From: Shewanella sp. VB17
Lineage (GTDB): Bacteria; Pseudomonadota; Gammaproteobacteria; Enterobacterales; Shewanellaceae
NCBI RefSeq assembly: GCF_013248905.1
Contig: NZ_JABRVS010000001.1
Coordinates: 4,960,001 to 5,024,000, forward strand
Length of the DNA stretch: 64,000 bases
Direction: 5' to 3'
Shown: one piece after another, positions 47,201 through 54,918 of the stretch
Layout: each line of letters begins with the position of its first letter
Position numbering within the stretch: position 1 is the stretch's first letter
Notes under the pieces: generated by a model
The model's input: only the letters and a program-made list of their open reading frames with translations
What the model was told of the DNA's origin: nothing
The model's database searches: none
Program-made: the position numbers and the translations under genes

Positions 47201-48319
47201 ACGCTAGCTTATGGTATCAATATGAAATTTGCGAGTATGTTTGGTGGTGAACTTGAGGTTGGCCTTGTCGAATTTTACCGTGATGGACAATTAATTATAA
47301 TACAAACATTTAGTTCAGATGCTAATGATGGTAACTACGCTGCCATTTTCCAAACTCTTGAAGGTGGCTTCGATAAAATAATCATAAAAGCCACCGACAA
47401 CGGCATCAATAACAATTCAGATAATAGTGATTTAACAGTTAAATCAATCGAATTTTTAGGTCGTGATGGCCTAGCCATAGGTTATGCTACTGGGGTTATT
47501 GAGACTCTGTGGGGGGCTGATGAGAGAGGGTTATTAGTATTTACTGGCACTAATGAGACTGGTTTACTCACGCAAAATGGCGATGCTATTATCATATCTC
47601 AATCAGGTAATACACTCGTTGGTCAAACAACCTCAAACACACTCGTCTTCAAGGTCGAATTCACACCTGGAACAGGGCAATGGGATTTTTATCAATATCA
47701 AATGATACAAGCTCAGATTGATGGACAACTTGATTTCAATCTTATTGCCACTGACGGTGATGGCGATAACTTAACTGGACACTTTGCCGTTATCGCTAAA
47801 ACAATTCCACTTGTACCAGATCAATATGCATTACAAAATGGCACAATGGGCACTGACGAACTAACAGGAAGTATAAACTCTGATTATTTAATTGGCGGAA
47901 CAGGGAATGACACGCTAAATGCGGGCGAAGGTAACGATATACTAATAGGAGGTAAAGACACTGATAGCCTAGACGTCGGTATAGATTTAGATGCTGATGT
48001 TCTCATTTGGCAAGCTGGGGATGCTGATGGTAGTACTGATACAATTTATAACTTTAATGTGTTGCACGATACATTAGATATTTCTGAAATCCTACTTGAT
48101 GAAGAAAGTCATTCCTTAGAGTCTTATTTTAGTATTAACTTTACAGCAGGAAACACCAGTATCACCTTAGACAGTAATGGGGCCGATCTCGGAGGTGATA
48201 CATTAATCATCGAATTGATAGACGTAGATTTGTCGGTGCTGTACAGCGATACCAATGAAACTGTGATTATTGACAGCCTACTCTTTGACGAAGCTATTAT
48301 TGTAAATACTTTACCTTAA
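44258..48319 (+). CDS. bpfA: BpfA/LapA-type RTX adhesin, short form
   Basis: A 1,353-residue biofilm adhesin at the head of its own secretion operon. ATG 44258 is preferred over 44252 because AGGA lies eight bases before it. The N-terminal retention module ends in a LapG site TAAG at 117-120 (LDLPATAAGSG). Two Ig-like domains follow (from DTTPPILTITLDEN and from VSETSEVTFTF), then three 113-residue cadherin-like units (about 45381-46400), a T1SS-143-like domain (VSEEGLLNGIKDN), and a block closely matching the giant adhesin (SDSNIPDTLLGNYSF to TGHFAVI). Only two RTX nonamers (GGTGNDTLN, GEGNDILIGG) and a C-terminal secretion region remain. There is no von Willebrand A domain. It is much shorter than BpfA of S. 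oneidensis as I recall it. Confidence 0.92.
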   Translation: MGVAVTAQDAVITNLIGQLEAKDVTGNIRDLTIGDAINSGERLIFSPETQFTLQMADGTLVNEQSIIQLESDITLPSNLEQTFAIDTTEDLNIDDEIAAIQAQILAGDDPSLDLPATAAGSGTGGNEGSSSFITLARSGNETIAGTGHESEAVTEATPLPTQNDTVIIDTTPPILTITLDENVTTDDVINFAEALQDIAITGVVSGEFSAGDTVTLTINGVNYTGQTDTNGQFSILVSGADLAADPNTVINANVTTTDTAGNSNNATDSEGYSVNTNTPSVVVNIVDAQLTVSETSEVTFTFTEQVTGFTVEELDTSGGTVTDLTTDDNGITWSATFTPNSNFTGSANVTVLNNSYTDLNGNLGIGGSDITEITIDLNNLNEAPEFRSGIDVAGDAANLDTYDFGSLNEGAASGILVGTVIADDPDTGDNLRFSFEGGGLTNGIFDIDATSGQITLNQDIDDAELGAFDFNVLVTDLAGLTDIAAVAIDLNNLNEAPEFRSGVDVAGDAANLDTYDLVSLNEGAASGTLVGTVIADDPDAGDNLRFSFEGGGLTNGIFDIDATSGQITLNQDIDDVELGAFNFNVLVTDLAGLTDIAAVAIDLNNLNEAPEFRSGIDVAGDAANLDTYDFGSLNEGAASGTLVGTVIADDPDAGDNLRFSFEGGGLTNGVFDIDATSGQLTLNQDIDDAELGTFNLNVIVTDLAGLIDIAVVNITLDNVDDIPEITSITSTRVSEEGLLNGIKDNGIAPADTTNEVTDSGVISFTDVDSNAFSVTLTGPIGMTSGGDDVDVWSRNGDTFTGSTQGGLLVITLVLGEFQGISPDFSINYDTTLHAPIDHPLTNAEDVLEFNFGAIINNLAGDSINSNLSIIIEDDAPIITDESAILVSDSNIPDTLLGNYSFTTSNGNHNILDFDGFTVTANGFTSATDSTLTSAIVYGNNNGIGVKSVASPYHNLNAEIDFRQFADGTEASEEMVITLDSGTLAYGINMKFASMFGGELEVGLVEFYRDGQLIIIQTFSSDANDGNYAAIFQTLEGGFDKIIIKATDNGINNNSDNSDLTVKSIEFLGRDGLAIGYATGVIETLWGADERGLLVFTGTNETGLLTQNGDAIIISQSGNTLVGQTTSNTLVFKVEFTPGTGQWDFYQYQMIQAQIDGQLDFNLIATDGDGDNLTGHFAVIAKTIPLVPDQYALQNGTMGTDELTGSINSDYLIGGTGNDTLNAGEGNDILIGGKDTDSLDVGIDLDADVLIWQAGDADGSTDTIYNFNVLHDTLDISEILLDEESHSLESYFSINFTAGNTSITLDSNGADLGGDTLIIELIDVDLSVLYSDTNETVIIDSLLFDEAIIVNTLP
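45381..46400 (+). repeat. Three tandem 339-bp cadherin-like units
   Basis: The segment LNNLNEAPEFRSG recurs at a 339-bp period (45401, 45740 and 46079 at GAAGCNCC). Each 113-residue unit has SLNEGAASG, ADDPD.GDNLRF and DIDATSGQ, the acidic calcium-site pattern of cadherin-like repeats. The units are nearly identical at DNA level, differing by a few substitutions such as DFGS/DLVS. Confidence 0.9.
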
Positions 48320-48578
48320 AAAAGAGGAATAGCAGACTCAACCTCCCCTTACCAAACACACAATAACGCCACCATCTAGTCATTGAAAAATAAGATACCC
48401 CAGCCTAAAAAATGTCATTTAACCAACAAAAAAGCCACATATTTTTATAATCAACACTTATCCGATACTACCAAAATCAAATAAAAATAATGATTTAAAT
48501 AAAAATCGAGTTTTTTGTTTTCAATTATGTAATATAATAGGCGCAGAACAGTAACAAAAGGTAAGGACCAATTTTTCA
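48320..48578 (+). promoter_or_regulatory. Gap before the secretion genes with a candidate -10 box
   Basis: This 259-bp AT-rich gap separates the adhesin from its exporter genes, so the latter may have a promoter of their own. TATAAT at 48533-48538 is a perfect -10, with a poor -35 (GTTTTT) 17 bp upstream. The GTG start of the ATPase is 40 bp further. No terminator hairpin was found after the adhesin. Confidence 0.4.
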
Positions 48579-50756
48579 GTGTCCACATCAGCCCCTAAAA
48601 AAAATGAACAATGGACCATTTCAGCCTCTCAACGAGTGACTGTCGATCCCTTACTGGACAGCTTAGTACTATTAACTGAGCATTTCGGTAGTCCTTGCTC
48701 CAGTGAATCTATGGCGGCAGGACTCCCTTTGTCTTCAAATGTACTCACACCAGAACTGGTCCCCCAAGCTGCAGCAAGAGCAGGTTTAGCTGCAAAGTTA
48801 GCCCAAAAAAGCTTGAATCATATCTCTCCTATATTTTTACCTTGTATCTTACTATTAAAAGATAAAAAGGCCTGTTTACTTCGAGAGCTAAATATTGACA
48901 AAGATAAAGCAGTGATCCAATTACCTGACATTGGTGGAGAGCAAGTGTTAACACTAAAAGATTTAGAAGCCATCTATGTGGGTTACCTATTTCTTGTCAA
49001 GCAACAATATCGTGGTGATATGGGGTTCGATGTTCATCAATATGACAACAAAACACATTGGTTAGTACAAACCCTTAAAGATTCTGCACCCATTTATCGG
49101 GATGCACTATTGGCTTCTGTGTTGGTTAATTTATTTGCACTCGTGTCGCCACTATTTATCATGAATGTCTATGATAAGGTAGTCCCAAATCTCGCTTTTT
49201 CCTCGCTTTGGGTACTCGCAATTGGTGCAAGTGTCGCCTACATTTTTGATCTAATCATGAGGCAACTACGAGCCTACCTTATTGATGTGGCAGGCAAAAA
49301 AGTCGATATTATCGTTTCATCAAAATTATTCGCCAAAGCCATTGGCATCCCCTTGGCAAAACGCTCACCCAGTGTAGGAGGAATGGCTAGACAACTGGGT
49401 GAATTTGACAGTATCAGAGAGATTTTAACATCGGCAACGATCACAACATTAGTTGATCTTCCTTTTGCTCTATTTTTCATGATTATCATTTATATCGTTG
49501 CTGGCGATCTTGCCATCATTCCTTTGATCGGCAGCATTCTGATCATAGGCTACACCTTAATAATGCAGCCAAAACTGAAGGCTGCAATTGAAGAAAGTAA
49601 CAAGTTCGCCAGCCTCAAACATGGCCATCTAATTGAATCTCTTGCGTCATTAGAGTCCATTAAATCCAGCGGTGCTGAAGGTATCGTACAAAAAAGCTGG
49701 CAACAAATGATAGGCCATACTGCCAATTGGCAATTAAAATCAAAAAAAATATCCACCTCAGTCACTAACTTAGCCAACTTTATCGTCCAACTCTCAGTAG
49801 TTTGTGTCGTCATCCTGGGCGTCTACCGAGTGGCCGATAATGCAATTTCTATGGGAGGGATTATTGCTGCAGTGATTTTATCTAGCAGAGCGATATCCCC
49901 CATGGCACAGCTCGCAGGACTCATGACTAGAGGAAATCATACCGCCAGTGCGCTACGTCAACTCAACGAAATAATGACTCAAGAAGGTGAGTTCGAAAAT
50001 AAAGGTCATCTTGTTAGTCGCCAGCGTTTACAGGGAAAAATTAAAGCAGAGCACATTAGCTTCTCTTACACTGGCTCAGAGAAACCTATCTTGCATCCTA
50101 TGTCGATCAATATTGAGCCAGGTGAACGTATCGCTATCATAGGTCGCAATGGTTCTGGTAAGAGTACATTAGCTAAAATATTAGTCGGCCTCTACCAACC
50201 AACGCAAGGCAGCTTACGATATGATGGACTTGACTCAGCTCAGATACATCCAACAGACTTAAGACGTAACTTTGGTTATTTACCACAAGATATAACACTT
50301 TTTCACGGCACAATTAGAGATAACATTCTATTTGGCACTCGACAAGTCACAGAGCATCAACTCATCAGAGCCGTGCAACTTTCAGGGATTAGTCAATTTA
50401 CCGATTTAGAAAGTGAAGGGTTAGATCAACAAGTTGGTGAAGGTGGTCAAACACTGTCTCGCGGACAAAGACAAACGATTGCTTTAGCCAGAGCAACACT
50501 TAATGACCCACCCGTTTTACTCATGGATGAACCCACTTCAAGCTTGGATGCTAGGGCCGAGAAACAATTCATTCATGCAATGCAAAATGTTAGTAAAGAC
50601 AGAACATTACTACTCATCACTCATAAAACGCATCTACTGAAATTAGTCGATCGTATTATTGTACTGAACCGAGGTCATGTCATTATCGACGGCCCTAAAG
50701 CTGACGTCCTAGACAAGTTAAATAAAGGCTTATTATCAGCAGAGACTGGACAATGA
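48579..50756 (+). CDS. Type I secretion ABC transporter (LapB-like)
   Basis: Inner-membrane ATPase that exports the adhesins; 725 residues, GTG start. The N-terminal 150 residues are a C39-peptidase-like domain without a working protease site, typical for RTX exporters. The transmembrane region (about 170-450) carries the usual five to six spans. The nucleotide-binding domain has Walker A GRNGSGKS, Q-loop YLPQDI, signature LSRGQRQ (usually LSGGQ), Walker B LLMDEPTSSLD and the H-loop LLITHK. Its stop overlaps the start of the membrane-fusion gene by four bases (ATGA). Equivalent to LapB of Pseudomonas and the ATPase beside bpfA in Shewanella. Confidence 0.93.
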   Translation: MSTSAPKKNEQWTISASQRVTVDPLLDSLVLLTEHFGSPCSSESMAAGLPLSSNVLTPELVPQAAARAGLAAKLAQKSLNHISPIFLPCILLLKDKKACLLRELNIDKDKAVIQLPDIGGEQVLTLKDLEAIYVGYLFLVKQQYRGDMGFDVHQYDNKTHWLVQTLKDSAPIYRDALLASVLVNLFALVSPLFIMNVYDKVVPNLAFSSLWVLAIGASVAYIFDLIMRQLRAYLIDVAGKKVDIIVSSKLFAKAIGIPLAKRSPSVGGMARQLGEFDSIREILTSATITTLVDLPFALFFMIIIYIVAGDLAIIPLIGSILIIGYTLIMQPKLKAAIEESNKFASLKHGHLIESLASLESIKSSGAEGIVQKSWQQMIGHTANWQLKSKKISTSVTNLANFIVQLSVVCVVILGVYRVADNAISMGGIIAAVILSSRAISPMAQLAGLMTRGNHTASALRQLNEIMTQEGEFENKGHLVSRQRLQGKIKAEHISFSYTGSEKPILHPMSINIEPGERIAIIGRNGSGKSTLAKILVGLYQPTQGSLRYDGLDSAQIHPTDLRRNFGYLPQDITLFHGTIRDNILFGTRQVTEHQLIRAVQLSGISQFTDLESEGLDQQVGEGGQTLSRGQRQTIALARATLNDPPVLLMDEPTSSLDARAEKQFIHAMQNVSKDRTLLLITHKTHLLKLVDRIIVLNRGHVIIDGPKADVLDKLNKGLLSAETGQ

Positions 50757-52135
50757 GCCAACATCTAACAACAGATGATCTGGAAATGATCGATGATGTT
50801 TATGGTGCAATGATGACCGATGCGCCAAGCAGTCATAGATTAATTATTTGGGTACTGACAGCATTAATTTTATGCTTTCTTATTTGGGCGTTTTTTTCTG
50901 AGCTGGATCAAGTCACCACAGGAATGGGCAAAGTCATCCCTTCATCCCAAATACAAGTGATTCAAAGCCTAGATGGGGGGATAATGCAGGATATGTATGT
51001 AAAAGAGGGCATGCTGGTCACAAAAGGACAAGCATTAGTCCGTATTGATGCAACTCGGTTTCGTTCTGACTTCGCCCAACAAGAGCAGGAAGTCTATAGC
51101 TTACAAGCTAATGTAAGACGACTAGAAACTGAATTAAACAGTATCGTGATCACTGACATGTCATCAAATTGGCGAGAACAAGTCAAGATTACTAAGCTCC
51201 CTTTACGTTTCTCTAAAACCCTGAGTGAAAAAGAACCTGAACTTATCAAAAGACAGTCAGCAGAGTATTCAGGTCGATTAGATAGCCTTAGTAATCACAT
51301 TGAGATTTTGGCTAGACAGATATTGCAAAAACAACAAGAAACAGAAGATCTTGCATCAAAAATAACCACGTTAACAAAAAGCCACCAATTAGTATCCCGA
51401 GAATTATCACTAACCAGACCTTTAGCTGATAAAGGGATCGTGCCAGAAGTGGAACTACTTAAACTTGAACGTATTGTTAATGATATTCAGGGAGAGTTAG
51501 CCAGCCTACGTTTACTACGCCCCAAAGTTAAAGCCTCACAAGATGAAGCTATTTTAAAAAGACGCGAGGCCATTTTTACATTTTCAGCAGAAACGCGAAC
51601 TCAATTAAGCGAACTGCAAACCAAACTCTCTCGTATCAATGAAGCCCAAGTTGGTGCACAAGACAAAGTGAATAAAGCTGAAATTACCTCCCCAGTGAAT
51701 GGGACGATTAAAACAATACATATCAATACATTAGGTAGCGTCGTTCAGCCTGGGGTTAATATCATTGAAATTGTTCCATCTGAAGACCAACTGCTTATTG
51801 AAACCAAAATCACCCCGAAAGACATCGCATTTTTACATTCAGGCTTAAAGGCGATCGTTAAGATAACGGCTTATGACTTTACTCGCTATGGAGGCCTTGA
51901 TGGCGTCGTTGAGCACATCAGTGCTGATACGTCACAAGATGAAGAGGGAAATAGCTTCTACATAGTGAAAGTACGAACTGAATTATCAAGCTTAACAAGA
52001 GATGATGGCGTAGAAATGCCTATCATACCTGGAATGCTGACCTCCGTTGATGTTATTACAGGCCAAAAATCCATTCTAGAGTACATACTGAATCCAATTT
52101 TAAGAGCGAAAGATACAGCGTTAAGAGAGCGGTGA
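50753..52135 (+). CDS. Type I secretion membrane-fusion protein (HlyD/LapC family)
   Basis: A 460-residue periplasmic adaptor joining the ATPase to the outer-membrane channel. One membrane span (about 29-48, LIIWVLTALILCFLIWAFF) is followed by a lipoyl half-motif (IQVIQSLDGGIMQDMYVKEG), a long coiled-coil hairpin (about 100-300), the second lipoyl half (ITSPVNGTIKTIHINTLGSV) and a beta-barrel (IETKITPKDIAFL). It overlaps the ATPase gene by four bases and precedes the TolC-like gene by 31 bp. Confidence 0.93.
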   Translation: MSQHLTTDDLEMIDDVYGAMMTDAPSSHRLIIWVLTALILCFLIWAFFSELDQVTTGMGKVIPSSQIQVIQSLDGGIMQDMYVKEGMLVTKGQALVRIDATRFRSDFAQQEQEVYSLQANVRRLETELNSIVITDMSSNWREQVKITKLPLRFSKTLSEKEPELIKRQSAEYSGRLDSLSNHIEILARQILQKQQETEDLASKITTLTKSHQLVSRELSLTRPLADKGIVPEVELLKLERIVNDIQGELASLRLLRPKVKASQDEAILKRREAIFTFSAETRTQLSELQTKLSRINEAQVGAQDKVNKAEITSPVNGTIKTIHINTLGSVVQPGVNIIEIVPSEDQLLIETKITPKDIAFLHSGLKAIVKITAYDFTRYGGLDGVVEHISADTSQDEEGNSFYIVKVRTELSSLTRDDGVEMPIIPGMLTSVDVITGQKSILEYILNPILRAKDTALRER

Positions 52136-52166
52136 TTTTAACATTCAATCAGGAGGGATTAATAAC

Positions 52167-53582
52167 ATGAACACAGGTAAAACTTGTCGATTAACGCACA
52201 GCGCTATAGCATTAGCTATTAGCACACTGCTCATGTCAACATCAGCTTATAGCCAAACACTGGAACAAGCTGTTGCTCATACTCTGGATACTAATCCTGA
52301 GATCCGTATTGCCTTTAATCGCTTTAAAGCTCGCGAAGAACAGGTCAATCAAGCTTTTGCTGGTTACATGCCTAATGTAGACCTTAGCGGTGGCTATGGC
52401 TGGGAACAAACAAATAGCCCTTCGAGTCGCCGCAAGAAAAACCAAGGTGACGTCGATGCTGATGGTGTTATCGAACTTGAACGAGGAGAAGCTGGTTTTA
52501 GCATTAAACAAATGTTATTCGATGGGTTTTACACCAGTAGCGAAGTCGATAGATTCAGTTTTGAAGCCAGCGCCGATCAATGGGCACTATTCTCAGCTGC
52601 AGAAGATATCGCCCTTGATGTAACACGGGTTTATATCAATTATATTCGAACTGAGCAGGTGATGACGCTAGCCGAAAAGAACATCGTGAGCCACCAAGAT
52701 ATTTATGGCCAAATTAAAGAAAGAACCGACTCAGGTTTAGGTTCCATTGCCGATTTATCGCAAATAACTGGACGTTTAGCCCGTGCAAATGCCAATCTAA
52801 TCTCTGCCAAAAATAATTTTTATGATGCTAAAGCTCAGTTTATAACCGTAGTAGAATCAGCACCCGAAGACTTAATTGTCCCCGTGCCTGATGATGATAT
52901 GATGCCAAAAGATCTCAATACAAGTATTCAAATCGCTCAAGAGAATCATCCAATATTAAAATCTGCTACTAATGATATCGAAGCAGCTAAAAATGAAAAG
53001 TCATCAGCACAGTCTAATTATTATCCTCAGCTCTCTCTTGATCTAGCGGGTAACTGGGACAATAACTTAGCGGGCGAAGACGGCTTTAGTTCTATTGCTA
53101 GTGCAAATGTCGGCGGCCACAGTAACGATCTCATTGCCATGGTTAGAATAAAATACAACCTCTTCTCTGGCGGTAAAGATCTTGCTCGAGAAAAAGAAGC
53201 CGCTTATAAGATCGGTGAAGCAAAAGAAGTCCGCCAACGCGCATACCGCCAAGTTGTTGAGGGCGTTAACCTTGCTTGGAATGCGTATGAACTCCTCGAA
53301 CCACAGAAGATGTATATTCGAGATCATGTTATTGCAGCCAAAGACACACAAATAGCCTATAGCCAACAGTTCAACTTAGGCCAACGTACACTCCTCGATT
53401 TACTCGATACTGAAAATGAACTATTCGAAGCTCGTAAAGATTACTTAGAAGCCGAATATGACCAAATCATTTCAGAATACAGAGTATTAAATTCAACAGG
53501 CAGACTACTGGAATCATTAAGAGTCACTCGTCCAGAGATATGGCAAGGTGAACGAAACTACGAAGGAGGAGTAAACCAATGA
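52167..53582 (+). CDS. aggA: TolC-family outer-membrane channel (AggA-like)
   Basis: A 471-residue outer-membrane efflux protein of the type I secretion system. A signal peptide ends at AYS-QT (cleavage after residue 29). The two TolC halves are visible: LEQAVAHTLDTNPEIRIAFN at the first and KYNLFSGGKDLAREKEAAY at the second. LapA-type adhesins stay anchored in this pore through the retention module. AGGAGG lies nine bases upstream of the start. In Shewanella AggA is needed for autoaggregation. It overlaps the next gene by four bases. Confidence 0.92.
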   Translation: MNTGKTCRLTHSAIALAISTLLMSTSAYSQTLEQAVAHTLDTNPEIRIAFNRFKAREEQVNQAFAGYMPNVDLSGGYGWEQTNSPSSRRKKNQGDVDADGVIELERGEAGFSIKQMLFDGFYTSSEVDRFSFEASADQWALFSAAEDIALDVTRVYINYIRTEQVMTLAEKNIVSHQDIYGQIKERTDSGLGSIADLSQITGRLARANANLISAKNNFYDAKAQFITVVESAPEDLIVPVPDDDMMPKDLNTSIQIAQENHPILKSATNDIEAAKNEKSSAQSNYYPQLSLDLAGNWDNNLAGEDGFSSIASANVGGHSNDLIAMVRIKYNLFSGGKDLAREKEAAYKIGEAKEVRQRAYRQVVEGVNLAWNAYELLEPQKMYIRDHVIAAKDTQIAYSQQFNLGQRTLLDLLDTENELFEARKDYLEAEYDQIISEYRVLNSTGRLLESLRVTRPEIWQGERNYEGGVNQ

Positions 53583-54184
53583 GAACATTCACTCTACTAT
53601 TAAGCATCGTCCTATTATCAGCCTGTTCCATGAGAGATATCGCCACTATGGACACAGCTACAAATCAAGTAAACGACCTCAATGATCATGATAAAGATGG
53701 TGTTATCCTAGCTCGAGAACGCTGTAATGACACCCTTAAAGGCGTAGAAATTGACAACTATGGCTGTAAAAAAACTCAGCCACTTTATGAAAATAAAGCA
53801 CTGAATATTTTATTCGCTAATGACTCTTATTACATCGACCCTATGTACTATGATCAAATTGAGGCCATAGCAACATTTATGCGTGATTTCCCTAATACTA
53901 AAATAACCATCGAAGGTCATTGCAGTAAAACAGGGTCTTACGATCATAACTTGACCCTTTCCCAAAATAGAGCTAATGCTGTGACAACAGAACTTAACCA
54001 ACGCTTTGGCATACTATCTGATAGACTTATTGCTATTGGATACAGCTTCGATAAACCCATAGACACCAGCGACACAGACATAGCTCACACTCAAAATAGA
54101 CGAGTTATCGCTGAGGCTAAAGGTGAAGATAGTACAGTGAATATGAAATGGCATATCTATTCGGTAGATGAAAAAATAGAATAA
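53579..54184 (+). CDS. OmpA-like lipoprotein of the adhesin operon
   Basis: A 201-residue lipoprotein (lipobox LLSAC, Cys16). A short calcium-site segment (DHDKDGVILARERCNDT, thrombospondin type-3-like) precedes an OmpA/MotB peptidoglycan-binding domain with IEGHCSKTGSYDHNLTLSQ and RANAV...RRV. OmpA-like partners lie next to the bpfA secretion genes in Shewanella; the probable role is to tether the channel to the cell wall. Its role in secretion is inferred from position. Confidence 0.88.
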   Translation: MRTFTLLLSIVLLSACSMRDIATMDTATNQVNDLNDHDKDGVILARERCNDTLKGVEIDNYGCKKTQPLYENKALNILFANDSYYIDPMYYDQIEAIATFMRDFPNTKITIEGHCSKTGSYDHNLTLSQNRANAVTTELNQRFGILSDRLIAIGYSFDKPIDTSDTDIAHTQNRRVIAEAKGEDSTVNMKWHIYSVDEKIE

Positions 54185-54202
54185 GGAACTTAATCTAACA
54201 TC

Positions 54203-54910
54203 ATGAACGCCAGACTTAATCATAATTTAACTTATATAAAAGTCTGTCGATTTTCTTTAATCGCTGTGATGTTAGTGACGTCTTGTCTTTATGCTTCTCC
54301 AACACAAAAACTCGATAAGGCGCACATAACGTCAACGCTCGAGTCAAGATATGGTCAACGAGCCGGTAAGCGAGTTAAAGCGTGGTTTAAGGTGTTGGAC
54401 GAAGCAAAAAGTCTACATGAAAAAGAGAAGATAACTAAGGTCAATAATTTCTTTAATTTATTTCGTTTTGTCGATGATATAAAGCTCTGGGGAGATAAAA
54501 ATTACTGGGCAACGCCAATGGAATTTATCGGAGTCAATGGTGGTGACTGTGAAGACTTCTCCATTGCTAAATACTTCACGTTACTCCAGTTGGGTGTAGC
54601 AGAAGATAAGTTACGGATAACAATGGTCAAAGCAACATCTGTGAACCAATATCATATGGTTCTCGCGTATTATGAGTCTCCAGGTTCTATCCCTTTAGTA
54701 CTGGATAATTTAGATAAAAAAATTAAACCAGCAACACAAAGAAAAGATTTGCTCCCAGTATACAGTTTTAATGGTCGGCAACTTTGGCTTAACAAAGAAA
54801 AAGGACGAGGGGTTCTAGCAGGCTCATCTAAAAAGCTTGCCAAATGGAACGATCTCAAAAACAGATTGGGTGTCGAAAGACTCAGAAAGCCCAAATTAAA
54901 ATTGGAGTAG
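54203..54910 (+). CDS. bpfG: LapG/BpfG-type periplasmic adhesin protease
   Basis: A 235-residue transglutaminase-like cysteine protease (BTLCP, DUF920 family) that cuts LapA-type adhesins at TAAG and releases them from the cell. It has an N-terminal signal segment (FSLIAVMLVTSCLYA). The triad is visible: Cys116 in GGDCEDFS, His151 in NQYHMVLAY, Asp168 in LVLDNLD. The spacings of 35 and 17 equal those of the known LapG triads. Asp115 and Glu117 beside the cysteine match the calcium-binding pair. It lies between the OmpA-like gene and its partner bpfD. Confidence 0.95.
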   Translation: MNARLNHNLTYIKVCRFSLIAVMLVTSCLYASPTQKLDKAHITSTLESRYGQRAGKRVKAWFKVLDEAKSLHEKEKITKVNNFFNLFRFVDDIKLWGDKNYWATPMEFIGVNGGDCEDFSIAKYFTLLQLGVAEDKLRITMVKATSVNQYHMVLAYYESPGSIPLVLDNLDKKIKPATQRKDLLPVYSFNGRQLWLNKEKGRGVLAGSSKKLAKWNDLKNRLGVERLRKPKLKLE

Positions 54911-54918
54911 TTAACAAG

